Below the pieces are notes generated by a model. The model ran no database searches. It was not told the DNA's origin and worked only from the letters and a program-made list of their open reading frames with translations. Below, piece after piece: positions 10,537 through 20,640 of a DNA stretch of 64,000 nucleotides. The number at the start of each line of letters is the position of its first letter. The stretch's first letter is position 1. The DNA is taken from contig JARWKL010000011.1 of assembly GCA_029961685.1 (NCBI GenBank), positions 7,816,723 to 7,880,722 on the forward strand, read 5' to 3'. The translations under genes and the position numbers were made by a program. The DNA is from Aristolochia californica. Lineage: Eukaryota; Streptophyta; Magnoliopsida; Piperales; Aristolochiaceae.

Positions 10537-11254
10537 CCCAAAAAATATTTAAGCATACCTGATCTTTAGTCTTGAATTCCTGACATATTATATTATTCAC
10601 TTCTTGTATTCTATGAGCATCATCACCAGTTAAGATAATATCATCAACATATACAACCAATAATATTTTCCCTTTGACAATATCTTTAAGATATACTGAC
10701 TGATTGACCAAGTACTGATGAAAACCAAACCGTAGAAGCGCTTGACTAAATTTATCAAACAATGCCTGAGGGGATTGTTTAAGCCCATATAAAGATTTTT
10801 TTAATTTGGCAACAGGAGAGAAGGTCTCCTCATAATCTATCCCATAACACTGAGTGTAACCTTTAGCAATGAGTCAAGCTTTAAGACGAGCAATCGATCT
10901 GGTTATGTTTCACCAAAAACACCCATCTACAACCGATCGGTCGTTTTCCTATTGGGAGCGATGCTAAGGACCAGGTCTGATTTTCATATAAGGCATGTAT
11001 TTCTTCATCCATAGCCACCTTCCATCCTAGATGCTTCAGGGCTTCCTCATAGGATTGTGGAGTGAAAGTAGAAGAAATAGATGCAAGGAACTGAAACACT
11101 CGAAAGACAAGCGATGGTGAGACATAAAATTAGAGATAGGGTGAGACGTAGTACATGAAAGACGTTCCTTTCTTAAAGCAAGAGGCTGAGTATCAAATTC
11201 AGGCTCAAACATAGGAGGAGAAGAACTTACCTCTGGTGGATCTGACAACTCCAT
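10537..11254 (-). pseudogene. Element D reverse transcriptase fragment
   Basis: RT of element D. The frame 11099-10881 starts the domain (GWKVAMDEEIHALYENQTW, GCRWVFLVKHN). The frame 10762-10532 contains FDKFSQALLRFGF and the catalytic box YVDDIILTGDDA, with YVDD intact, unlike B and C. The region between is frameshifted. The sequence ends in LNIFWA at 10537, where homology jumps to the element A LTR; RT thumb and RNase H are lost. Confidence 0.85.
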
Positions 11255-11794
11255 AGGCGAGGGGACAACCAGTGCATCAAGGGGTAAGTAATATCAACAT
11301 TGAAAGGAATAAGCCGACAAGGAGGGGTATAAGGAAATGTCAATCCTAGAGGAGCATCTTGTGAGGAGTAGAAGGAGGTGGCCTCAAAGAAAGTCACATC
11401 CTGAGATGCAAGCATCCTCCAAAGGGTAGGATTGTAACAAATATATCCTTTCTGGGTGCTAGAGTACCCCAAAAAAATACACCTCATAAACCGTGGATCA
11501 AGTTTATTTTTTTATGGTGAACTAACATGAACAAAACATGTACATCAAAAAACTTTAAGAGGAAGAGAAAAATGATCTTCACCATGAAATAAAACAGACT
11601 AAGGAGTTTTATTACAAAGAACCGATGAAGGTAATCTATTAATAAGAAAATAGGCCATAAGTATAATTTGAGGCCAATAAAAGTAGGGTACCTTCATGGA
11701 GAAGAGGAGGCCCCGATTAACTTCAAGAAGGTGGCAATTCTTTCTTTCAGCAACACCATTTTGTTGAGGGGTATAGGCACACGATGTTTGATGT
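11227..11794 (-). pseudogene. Element D integrase C-terminal part
   Basis: Reads leftwards from the solo LTR boundary: TSCAYTPQQNGVAERKN keeps the third catalytic Glu, followed by the FYWP and LINRLPSSVL motifs, CIFLGYSSTQKGYICYNPT and the linker EFDTQPLALRKE. It is colinear with B 3965-4560. Interrupted at 11794/12215 by the solo LTR and broken by frameshifts near 11520. Confidence 0.82.
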
Positions 11795-12214
11795 TGTTGG
11801 AAGACAGGGTCCAAGCCCACACGACCAAGGAAGGCCCACATATAGAAGTCTATAAGAAGATGGGCCCAAGCCCATAAGACAAAGGAAGACCTATGGATAT
11901 GAGAGATATTGAAGATGGGTTCAAGGCCCATAGATCAAGAAGAAGGCTCATAGGCGCACATACATTGATGGTAGAACAGTAAATAAAGGGTCATCTTATA
12001 CAAATGGCATTGATGTAATTAAGCTAAAGTTCCATGGTTAAATCCCTAAACCCTAAGTTTAGGGGTATTATTGTAATATTTTAGTTTCATAAATCTATAA
12101 ATAGAGCTTCAGGGGGAGGGTAAAGAATAATCAATTCTATAACCCTTCTTCCTCCAGTTTTCTCCCAATGAGTTTCTCTCCCTTTTTCTCCATGAGCTAA
12201 ATTCATGGAGTCCT
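11795..12214 (+). mobile_element. Solo LTR of the F family, truncated
   Basis: Begins tgttggaagacagg and matches the LTRs of F (13043-13476) to cttcatggagtcct-like sequence, then stops before the final gaaaatcaaca. D integrase resumes at 12215. Four or so target bases are missing at the junction, so the right end was removed by a small deletion. TATA-like sequence ctataaatag lies near 12095. No internal region. Confidence 0.8.
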
Positions 12215-13042
12215 AAGCCCATTACCCTCACAAAATGATTTGAATTCATTAGACAAATACTCCTTAGCATTATCAGACCTAAGGATTTGAATTTTCTTCC
12301 CAAATTGTGTCAAAACCATAGCATGAAAATTTTAAAAGATAGGAGGAATTTCTGATCATTCTTTAAATAAATATAACCAAGTCACTTGGGTAAAGTCATC
12401 AATAAAAGTAACCAAGTATTTAACTTGTGAAATGTTAGAGACACATAAAGGTCCCCATACATCAGAGTGCATTATTGCAAAAGGAGCATCACTTGTAGTT
12501 GTAAGACGAGGAGAATATATGCTCTTAATGTGTTTACTTAATTGACAAACCTCACAATTAAAAGTAGAAAATTATTTTAAATATGGAAGTAAATAACAAA
12601 GTGAAGAGGTTAACAGATGACCAAGACGATTATGCCAAAGTTGGGCCTCAGATGTAGTGGATGATAGGGCAGCTAATGGTGGAAGAGTGAAGTAGTACAA
12701 ACCCCTCGCTTCGTAGTTAGATCCAGAAATATACAAGAAGACAGTGAGAAGATGATAAAGCAATTCAATTGTTTTTTTTAATTGACTAAAAAAATAAAAT
12801 TTAAAGGAAATTGAGGGACAAAAAAAACATCTTGAAGAGGAATAGACAACGTAAGAGAGGAGGACCTTAGTTTGGGTACCATTAGCAATAGTAACAAATT
12901 TTTTAGGAAGACAAGGAGATAATGAATGAAAAAAGTGTTTGTTACCCGACTGATGTTCTGAGGCCCCGCAGTCAATGATCCAAGAGTAAGAGGAAGAGGA
13001 GGAAGAAAGCATATATAAAGCAATGGTGGTAGCAGCAGTAGG
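12215..13042 (-). pseudogene. Element D protease and integrase N-terminal part
   Basis: The integrase core continues in 12303-12215 (DNAKEY region). The pre-integrase zinc site LWHNRLGH is in the frame ending at 12572. Protease reads SYSWIIDCGASEHQSGNK near 12930-12985, so DSG has become DCG, replacing the Ser next to the catalytic Asp. Frames change several times. The right edge, 13042, is the GTAGG duplication created by F; gag continues at 15984. Confidence 0.83.
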
Positions 13043-13476
13043 TGTTGGAAGATAGGGCTCAAGCCAACATGACCAAGGAAGGCCCACATATCCAAGTGTG
13101 TTGGAAGATGGGCCCAAGCCCATAAGACTAAGGAAGACCCACACAACCAAGAGATGTGGAAGATGGACTCTAGGCACATAGATCAAGGAGAAGGCCCACA
13201 GGCCCATACAATTATGGCAAGATGGTAAATAAAGAGTCATCTCATAGAGATGGCATTGATGTAATTAAGTTAAAGTTCCAGGGTTAAAACCCTTAACCCT
13301 AAACCCTAAGTTCAGGGGTATTATTGTAATACAGTAGTTTCATTAATCTATAATAGAGCTTCAGGGGGAGGGTTAGGAAGTCAAGTCCACAACATCTTCT
13401 TCCTTCAGTTTTCTCCCAATGGGTCTCTATCACTTTTTCTCAATGAGCTAAATTCATGGAGTCTTGAAAATCAACA
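13043..13476 (+). repeat. Element F 5' LTR
   Basis: 434 bp, tgttggaagat to gaaaatcaaca. It contains short imperfect internal repeats of the word aagatgggcccaagccca and a TATA-like stretch near 13350. Confidence 0.88.
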
Positions 13477-15577
13477 TGGTATTAGAGCTTTGATTTTTAG
13501 GATTCCGACTATGGTTTTTTAAGTTTCATTCTCATCCGTTTTGGTTTAGAATTTTTTTTTCTCTTTTACTACTTAGTTTTGTGCCCCTTTTTTTTGCATT
13601 GGTGTTTTGATTAAACCATATCCAGTATCCTGCACTCTCTGGTATCTACCTTATTGTTCTAGCTCCAGTAATCAGCCAACATCTAGAAAAATTTTCATTG
13701 CTAGTCAATAGTAATTTAGCGAGTTTTGGTCTCCATCCATCTCACTAGTTTTCCTCGCTTGATAAATCAAAATTACATTAGAAGCGGTTAGTTTTCTTCA
13801 ACTTTGAGCATGGTTAACCAACTGGGGAAGCCTCGCTTGATCAAACCAGTGCTTGCTTTCTCCGTTTCTCCTGCCAAACAACAGTGTTTCATTCTCCTTT
13901 GAATTTTTTTGGATAGATGTGAAAGAACTAGAGCCTAGCTAGCAGTAGAAAACCAGTGCTTGATCCGCTCTGAGGGTATTGCAACAGATTGACCCATCTC
14001 GGAGTATCATTCGTTTCCACTGCCATGAAGAAACGATGTTGTATGTTTTTTATCATTTTTTATCTCGCTCGTTCTGCGAGCGGGAATTTTTTCTCCATCA
14101 AGAGTTTCTGCCAGATCTTGTCTCTTTACTGGCGCCACCAACCTGCTGGCATTTTAGAAACTCACTGTCAGGAAAGTTGTCATTCTGTTCGGCCGCGGGG
14201 GAAGATGACCCACCGTTGCTAAAAAACAAGAAGACGAACTGTGTTACTTTTTCATCTCATTCCAAAAATCCAGGCGGAAAATTATTTATGAAAGAAGATT
14301 ACAATCCAGAGCTGTTTCTTATTTAAAAAAATCTCTCTGCCAGTACGTTGCCATTTTAGAAGATCACTCTCCATTTTTTTTATCTCTATTTTTTGGAAAG
14401 TCTCGTGGTTGTATCCCGCCATGTTGCCGTTTCAGAAGAAGAGATATTGTTGCCATTTTTGAAAGCAACTCTTGTCTATGTTGGCTGGTTTATTTCGGAA
14501 AGTTTCCCTTTGGTTTTCTGATCTATTCGGCCCAGAGGAAGAAGAAGATATTGTTGATAAATTTAAGGTTTCCTAACTTAGGAAACATGATTTATTAAAT
14601 CTGGGTTGGGCTGTTCTACCGCAACCCGGATCGGACAACTTAACCCAGCAAACCAGCAACCCGAGCACTTCTGCACCAGTATTCTGAGTTAATTGAACCA
14701 ACTCAGACCGAGTCAACCCAGTCCGTGTCAACTTAATGAGTCAACTTAGACATGATCCGATTATTTTTTGCCTCGGTATACGTGTCTTATACATATTTTT
14801 GTAGCGACTTTGATATATTGGTTAACTATTTGATTCGGTGAGACTCAATAAATTTTTCTCTGGCTGGATTATTATTTTGAAGAATTGATAGATTATTCAT
14901 TGGTCAGCATATTATTTGGTACAAATATGTGCATTAGATTAATTCATGGGTCAATTTTACAAGGATTATTTTGGTTCGTGTTATATGGGACCAAGCCCAC
15001 TTCAGCTGCTGCTATTGTGTCTCTTTGGATGAGACATTATTATTGAAGAAGAGGTGGACTCAATATCTTTCCTCATACCATCATTTATTTTGACTCTCAA
15101 AAATATTACTATTGGGACACCATGAGAGTCGGTGCCCGAATTTGGACACCATGATGGATGAGTTTATTACAACATATCGTTATACTTCCCCTCATTCATG
15201 TAATTTATTACTCCTACCACTTAAGAGACGTTGTCTTGTGGAGGGACACGGTGATGGAGGAGGTTTTTTTTAACCCTTCGGAACAACATATAGACCCACT
15301 ACCTACATTAATAGGAGTGGCACTACCTACAAAAGATAGGAGTTTTCCGAACAATCAACATGAATTATTAGACTAGATTAAAGAGCAATGTCATACGACT
15401 TGAAGTCATGCTACTTTCATTTTTCTTATGCCAGGTGGGCCTCATGAACGAGAGCTCCAACATGAGAGGGAGTGTTGGAATATATGGAGGACTACCATTT
15501 TATACAAAAAAAAATTATATAACATTAACATCAAGCTAGGAGTTTATGACGTTCTCTCACCCCAGCTTGAGGGGGAG
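13477..15577 (+). other. Element F primer site, non-coding interior and purine tract
   Basis: The primer site tggtattagagct opens the interior (13477). No protein domain was recognised; ORFs at 13979-14326 and 15158-15376 match nothing known. Segments near 15130-15300 resemble the G interior near 32590-32700 (gagagtcggtgcc, gtggagggacac). A second purine tract plus LTR-start-like copy, gagggagtgttggaat, occurs at 15465-15480, 105 bp before the real one (tract 15569-15577). Confidence 0.75.
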
Positions 15578-15978
15578 TGTTGGAAGATAGGGCCCAAGCC
15601 CACACGACCAAGGAAGGCCCACATATCCAAGTGTGTAGGAAGATGGGCCCAAGCTCATAAGACCAAGGAAGACCCACACATCCAAGAGATGTGGAAGATG
15701 GGCTCAAGGCCCATAGATCAAGGAGAAGGCCCACAGGACCATACAATGATGGCAGGATGGTAAATACAGAGTCATCCCATAGAGTTGGCATTGCTGTAAT
15801 TAAATTAAAGTTCTAGGGATATTATTATAATACAATAGTTTCATTAATCTATAAATAGAGCTTCAGGGGGAGGGTTAGGAAATCAAGTCCATAACTTCTT
15901 TTTCCTCCAGGTTTCTCCCAATGGGTCTCTCAGCCTTTTTCTCCATGAGCTAAATTCATGGAGTCCTGAAAATCAATA
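15578..15978 (+). repeat. Element F 3' LTR
   Basis: 401 bp, paired with 13043-13476. It lacks about 30 bp of the 5' copy (around the repeated taaaccctaa words near 13290-13310) and is followed by GTAGG. Confidence 0.88.
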
Positions 15979-15983
15979 GTAGG

Positions 15984-16627
15984 TAATGGAGGAATGGAGG
16001 ACTCCATTAATGACTTCATCTTCTAAAATGTGACATACTATTCAGCAATGAGAGTCGCATTCCCGGAGTAGGAGTCAGCCTTTTCTTCCCTTTTCTCAAC
16101 ATTAATGGAGGTTGGGTTATCCGTGGCCCAATCAGGCTTGCCATGAAGTTTCTAGCATGTTTCCACAAGGTGGTTCTGATCACCATAGTAAGTGCAAAGT
16201 CGAGGCTCAGTACAGAAATTATTCGTCCCCATTAAACCACCTCTATTTTCTGCCCCCCTCATATTTCTACCCCGTCCTCGGTATGAGGATGATGTCAAAG
16301 AACATAACAGATAGAGCATCAATAGGAGAAGGAGGAGATGGATCAAGGATCTGTAGCAACGTAGCACTTATGTCATCTAAGGATGGAAGAGAGGAGGAAC
16401 TAAGAAGATGAGTCTTAGCAACCTCAAGGTAAGGCTTAATATTTGATAAGCAAAGATTTGTTGCCAAGCCCCCTCCTTGTCATTCTTGAACGACAATGTT
16501 AATGGAGAATGGCTGATCTATTTTCCATTCTTCGAGAAGCCCCCAAAATCGGGCCAAAAACTCATGAATGTTATCTTTGTGTTTAGTATTCAGCATACTT
16601 TGTAAGACAACATATAATCTTTGTAAG
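15984..16627 (-). pseudogene. Element D gag C-terminal part
   Basis: Minus-strand nucleocapsid end of element D. It has the RG-rich stretch SSSYRGRGRNMRGAENRGG and a zinc knuckle CTYYGDQNHLVETC, in which the second Cys is Tyr, so the CCHC site is damaged. Frames 16467-16267 and 16367-16152 overlap, showing a frameshift. The left end abuts the F duplication and the right end the TRIM duplication. Confidence 0.82.
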
Positions 16628-16632
16628 GAGGT

Positions 16633-16714
16633 TGTTATGGTCCTAGGTTAAGTACCTATGTCTTCCACTCCTAACAGGCCAATTTTTTGGGTAGTATTGG
16701 CTAGGTGCTTAACA
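16633..16714 (+). repeat. TRIM 5' terminal repeat
   Basis: 82 bp; differs from the 3' copy (16941-17022) at only a few positions. Confidence 0.88.
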
Positions 16715-16940
16715 TTTGGTATCAGATCTAGCAATACGTCGCGAGTTCGAATCCCGGAGGGGGCAACTGCGGAGGGGGCGACCTAGCGGAAGGGGTGACC
16801 AGAGTGTGCTTCCCGCACCAATGGGCCACCGCTATATGCGGAAGTGGCAACCTGAGTGTGTTCCCTCACCATGGGCCGTCGCTAGAGTAGGCCATCACAA
16901 GTGGGCCGTCGTGGACGTTGTCTCGCTAGCGTGGGTGTGA

Positions 16941-17022
16941 TGTTATAGTCCTGGGTTAAGTGCCTATGTCTTCCGCTCCTAACAGGCCGGTCTTTTGGGT
17001 AGTATTGGCTAGGTGCTTAACA
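16941..17022 (+). repeat. TRIM 3' terminal repeat
   Basis: 82 bp, preceded by the G-rich tract gtgggtgtga at 16931-16940. Confidence 0.88.
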
Positions 17023-17027
17023 GAGGC

Positions 17028-17332
17028 AGTATTCGAGTAGAGCTTAGCACATGTGTCCCAAATGTCCTTGACTTTTTCCAAGTTGACCACATTGTTAGCT
17101 ACATGCTCTTCCATGCTGTTGATGAGCCAACTGATAACCATTTTATCATTTTTAACCCACTTGTGGTAGGCTTCATCTTCTTCATCAATCGGAGGATGGG
17201 ATTTGATAACATGAATGAGAAGGTCACGAGTAATGTGAGCCCATCGTACCGTTTGTCACTAGCTAAGGTAATTGGAGGAATCGTAGTAATGCAGAGTATG
17301 TCACTCTTATTATTTGTGTGTCCACTCTCCAT
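17028..17332 (-). pseudogene. Element D gag N-terminal part
   Basis: Read leftwards from the ATG at 17332 (MESGHTNNKSDILCITTIP), matching the B and M gag starts. It continues through the UBN2/gag-type capsid word NSMEEHVANNVVNLE and DIWDTCAKLYSNTAS, where the TRIM interrupts. One frameshift is visible between the start and the NSMEEHV frame. Confidence 0.82.
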
Positions 17333-18192
17333 GATGAGGCAAGGCAAATGTTGAGGTCAAGTGTAGGGGCCTTCTTCAAATAACAATTACTTAATGTAAT
17401 TTGAAGAATTCGTTGACCAAATCAGTCACCAACAATAGAAGGAAAAGAAAAAAATTCACGAGAGCAAGCACTAAATCATCAAAGAATTTCTGATTTTGTC
17501 AAGTGAGAACAAGAACCAGCCATCACTCGATTCCTCTTACATTTTTATAGAAAAACAAAGAGTAGAGGATAGATGCAACCTCTTATACCCTAATCCAAAC
17601 TCCAACACAAACCGAGAGCAAACAATTTAGAGAAAATTTAGAGGCAAAGCAGGACACTCAAAAACAAAATTTTCTTCAGCTCATGGGAATACTCAAACAT
17701 AAAAAAATAGCAATTGTTGAAGTTCAAGAGCAAGATAATAGAGATAAGTGCTGGAATTTTAACCATATAACGGTCATCCAACAACAAAACACACTCCTAA
17801 GAGCAATATCAAGTGAGAGAATTTACAGCAACATGTGCTAGAATTCCACCTCAAGGAAAATTATCCAAGTTACATGAAGGAAACTGAATTTCAAATCATC
17901 AATATTGAAAAGACACTAGTAGCAATTGATCTTGATCAAACTTGTAATGGAGCTACAAGAAGATCAAGATTATAACATCATATTAGTCATAAAAGATAAA
18001 TCATTATAATGTCTTATATGAAGACTATCTTGACTTGATGTAATTCAGAATTCAAGAAGAAGAAAAAAGATGTAAATAAGGGCCAGAATTAACTTATCTC
18101 TTCATGGTTGAACTCCTTTTATGAACAATTTCTATAGAAGATTTTATAACTACTTCATCAAGAAGGATCCTAAACTCCTTGCTCTGATACCA
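17333..18192 (-). other. Element D leader and primer site
   Basis: 860 bp of A-rich non-coding leader (plus-strand sense) homologous to 1230-2121 of B. It ends in gctctgatacca (18181-18192), reverse complement of TGGTATCAGAGC, touching the LTR. Confidence 0.75.
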
Positions 18193-18556
18193 TGTAAAAT
18201 TTAGGACCCCATGAGAAGAACTTTAGAACAACGAGGAAGAAGAAGAAGAATAGAGAAAGGAGAGGAGAAGAAAAAGGACGTAGAGGGAGAGAGTTTGGAT
18301 TAAGGAAAGGATGGATTGTGTCAACCAAGAATGAGGGAAGCTTGATGGATTTCTGGGAAAAGAAGAGAGGGCTTCAATGCTTGACCACTTAGCCAATGCC
18401 TTTTTTTTTTAGTTTTACAATACCCTTAAGGCTACAACTTGACACAAAGAGACATAAAATGAACATGTATTTACACCTTTATATCTTTATGGAAAGTATC
18501 ATATTTTAACCATATGCCACTCTTTTGATGTGTGGGCTTGAGCCCATCTTCCAACA
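18193..18556 (-). repeat. Element D 5' LTR
   Basis: 364 bp, plus-strand sense tgtaaaattt to cttccaaca. It is the reverse orientation of the B-type LTR (gggcttgagcccatc at its outer end). Sequence outside it belongs to LTR family R. Confidence 0.85.
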
Positions 18557-18679
18557 AATTGCAATAGACAAAAGCCTAAACTCAGTAACTTTTATAAGAG
18601 AGCATTCTAAACTCCCTTTCCTTAAGTACATATGTAAAATCGGAGCTTTAGGTCATCACATGTTTAGGATCATCTTAAA
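18557..18679 (+). repeat. LTR family R, fragment left of element C
   Basis: Matches the R LTR near 25780-25860 (cctaaactc, ggctttaggtcat, acatgtttagga). The same LTR resumes at 24443 after element C, so C inserted into it. Confidence 0.7.
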
Positions 18680-19201
18680 TGTTAAATTTAGGAGAAGAGA
18701 AACCAAGTTGTGCGTCAAGAAAAGAGTGAGAGATTTACTCAAGAAATAATTGTAGAACTTGATTAATTCTAAGTTACAACACCTCTATTTATAGTATAGG
18801 AAGTGATAGAGTCCTTATAATATTAAACTTTAAGTGTCCTATTTACATTCTAACTCTAACTCTCTATGGTAAGCCTATCATGAAAAGACAACACAATCTA
18901 CTAGAGGTCAAATATAACTTGAACTCTAACTCTTCTTTAGTCACGTGGACATAAGAAAGGAGGTTGGCTCGTGGTCTTATCTTTGTGGTCCCACATGATC
19001 TTCCAGCTCATGTTGATAAGGTTACCAGTTCATGGTATCTTTGTAGGTCCCACTTGATCTTCAAATCTTATAACTTATTCCAGGTTGTGCTTCTTGTCTC
19101 CTAACTCGTGCCAACTTGGGTGAGGACTCTTCTTGGCATCCCATGTCCTCATGGTTGGTCTGACCAGCTCATGCAACCATGGTGGGTCCTACATTTTAAC
19201 A
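18680..19201 (-). repeat. Element C 3' LTR
   Basis: 522 bp, plus-strand sense tgttaaattt to attttaaca; shorter than the 5' copy because of an internal deletion. TATA-like ctctatttatag at about 18783. The purine tract is the adjacent ctttcccacaa at 19202-19212 (reverse sense). Confidence 0.88.
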
Positions 19202-19212
19202 CTTTCCCACAA

Positions 19213-20090
19213 GCTGAGGGTGAGAAAATATCTTAAATGCCCAGCTTGATGCAGATGGTAGACATAATCTTGAGAGTGACCGGCTTGGTGAGAATATCTA
19301 CAGCTCAACTTTGTGATGATATATGCGTTAGAGATAAAAGGTCTATTTGGAACTTTTTTAGTATAAAATGGCGGTCCACTTCAATATGCTTTGTTCTTTC
19401 ATGGAAAATTGGATTCCATGTAATGAGAATTGCTGCTTGATTATCACAATATAGATAATCCCAATTTAATGAGAAGAGATCTGATCTATAGGAGTTCAAT
19501 AATAGTGTCTGCCATGGCTCTGTATTCTGCTTTTGCACTAGACCGTGCTTCTACATTTTGGTTCTTGCTTCTCCATGTAACCAAATTCCCTCCAACCATC
19601 GTACAAAATCCTGAAGTAGATTTTCTGTCATCTGGGGATCCGGCCCAGTCTGCATCTGAGAATCCTTCGATGTTGAAGTGACCATGATTTTTATAGAGAA
19701 GCCCTCTTCGTGGAGCTCGTTTCAGATATTGTAATATCCTTTCTAGTGATTGCCAATGACTAATTTGTGGTTTGTGCATATATTAACTCACCACACTTAC
19801 TATATATGATATATCTGGCCTTTTTACGCACAGATAAATAATTCTTCCCACTAATCTTTGATATTTCCCGATATCTACATCTTCTCTAGTACTAGCACAT
19901 AATTTTGTGTTTGACTCCATAGAAATTTCTATTGGTTTGCATGCCATCATTCCTGTCTCCTCTAGTAGATCAAGAACATACTCCATTTGGGATAGCACAA
20001 TCCCATGTCTGGATTGTAATACTTCAATACCCAGAAAATATTTGAGTAGTCCAAGATCCTTTGTCTTGAATTCAGCACATATTTTTTCTT
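19213..20090 (-). pseudogene. Element C RNase H and RT C-terminus
   Basis: From right to left: MLSQMEYVLDLLEETGM, VDIGKYQRLVGRIIYL, VKRPDISYIVSVVS (RT thumb/connection), then RNase H with [33 protein letters not shown] (Glu of SSAEAEY lost), [10 protein letters not shown] and [10 protein letters not shown]. Frameshifts near 19780 and 19480 split it into three frames. Confidence 0.87.
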
Positions 20091-20640
20091 TTGTTTCCTG
20101 GGTGCCCTTAGAATCACTACTAGTTAAAATGATATTATCAACATATACTGCTAGAATTACCTTACCTCTAGGTGTGTTTTTAATAAATACTGAGTGATCT
20201 CTAGATCATCTGTAAAATCCAGCCCGTATGAGGGCTTGACTAAAATTTTTAAACCAAGCATGAGGGGACTGTTTTTGACCATGCAAAGATTTTTTTAGTC
20301 GACATACGGACTCCCCCTCTACCACACACCTAGGTGGTTTCTGCATATACATTTCTTCTTTAATATCCCCATTCAAAAAGGCATTTTTCACATCAATTTA
20401 ATATATCTGCCATGAAGAATTGGTTGTCAGAGATAATAATACACGTACCGAGTTCATTTTTATCACTGGAGAGAAGGCTTCTTCATAATCAATACCATAA
20501 CATTGAGTATAACCTTTAGCAACAAGTCGAACCTTCAGCCGTGCAATTGACATATCTAGATTAAGTTAAACAGTAAAAACCCATTTGCAACCGGTGGGTT
20601 TCTTATCTAACAAGGAATCAGTGACCATATCTGATTTTCA
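20091..20640 (-). pseudogene. Element C reverse transcriptase core
   Basis: Palm region of RT. Frame 20391-20206 has MKNAFLNGDIKEEMYMQKP and RLKKSLHGQKQSPHAWF. The catalytic box reads YVDN (20134-20145, reverse sense): the second Asp is Asn, a classic G-to-A outcome that would inactivate the polymerase. Upstream are the KGYTQCYGIDYEE-like words around 20480-20530. Confidence 0.85.

Larger units (their letters stand above)
13043..15978 (+). mobile_element. Non-coding LTR element F (LARD-like)
   Basis: 2936-bp LTR element with LTRs 13043-13476 and 15578-15978, primer site tggtattagagc after the first and gagggggag before the second. Perfect duplications GTAGG flank it (13038-13042 and 15979-15983). 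The 2.1-kb interior has no gag or pol domain, so it must have moved with enzymes from another element. Just before the purine tract it keeps a remnant of a B-like pol end (reads KLGVYDVLSP against KLGIYDVFSP in B). LTR ends TGTTGGAAG are shared with B. The 3' LTR lacks about 30 bp and ends CAATA instead of CAACA. Confidence 0.9.
16633..17022 (+). mobile_element. TRIM (miniature LTR retrotransposon), complete
   Basis: 390-bp element with two 82-bp terminal direct repeats (16633-16714, 16941-17022), each starting TGTTAT and ending TTAACA. The primer site tttggtatcaga follows the first repeat and a G-rich tract gtgggtgtga precedes the second. It is flanked by gaggt/gaggc (16628-16632, 17023-17027), a 5-bp duplication with one change, inside element D gag. 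The GC-rich interior has no ORF of note but holds gagttcgaatcccgg (16743-16757), which fits the tRNA B-box/T-arm consensus. Orientation is taken from the primer site. A truncated relative lies at 53362-53523. Confidence 0.88.
10537..18556 (-). mobile_element. Copia element D, nested and 3'-truncated
   Basis: Minus-strand copia close to B in protein sequence. From right to left: 5' LTR 18193-18556, primer site, leader, gag, protease, integrase, RT up to the catalytic region, then truncated at 10537. Three later insertions interrupt it: a TRIM (16633-17022) in gag, non-coding element F (13043-15978) at the gag/protease junction, and a truncated solo LTR (11795-12214) in integrase. RNase H and the 3' LTR are missing. 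Confidence 0.88.

Noticed and set aside
13979..14326. 115-codon ORF in element F as cargo protein
   Set aside because: No recognisable domain, an overlapping ORF of similar length in another frame, and ordinary composition; likely chance.
16741..16760. tRNA gene suggested by gagttcgaatcccgg
   Set aside because: Only the T-arm/B-box part is present; no acceptor pairing, anticodon arm or matching A box. It lies inside a TRIM.
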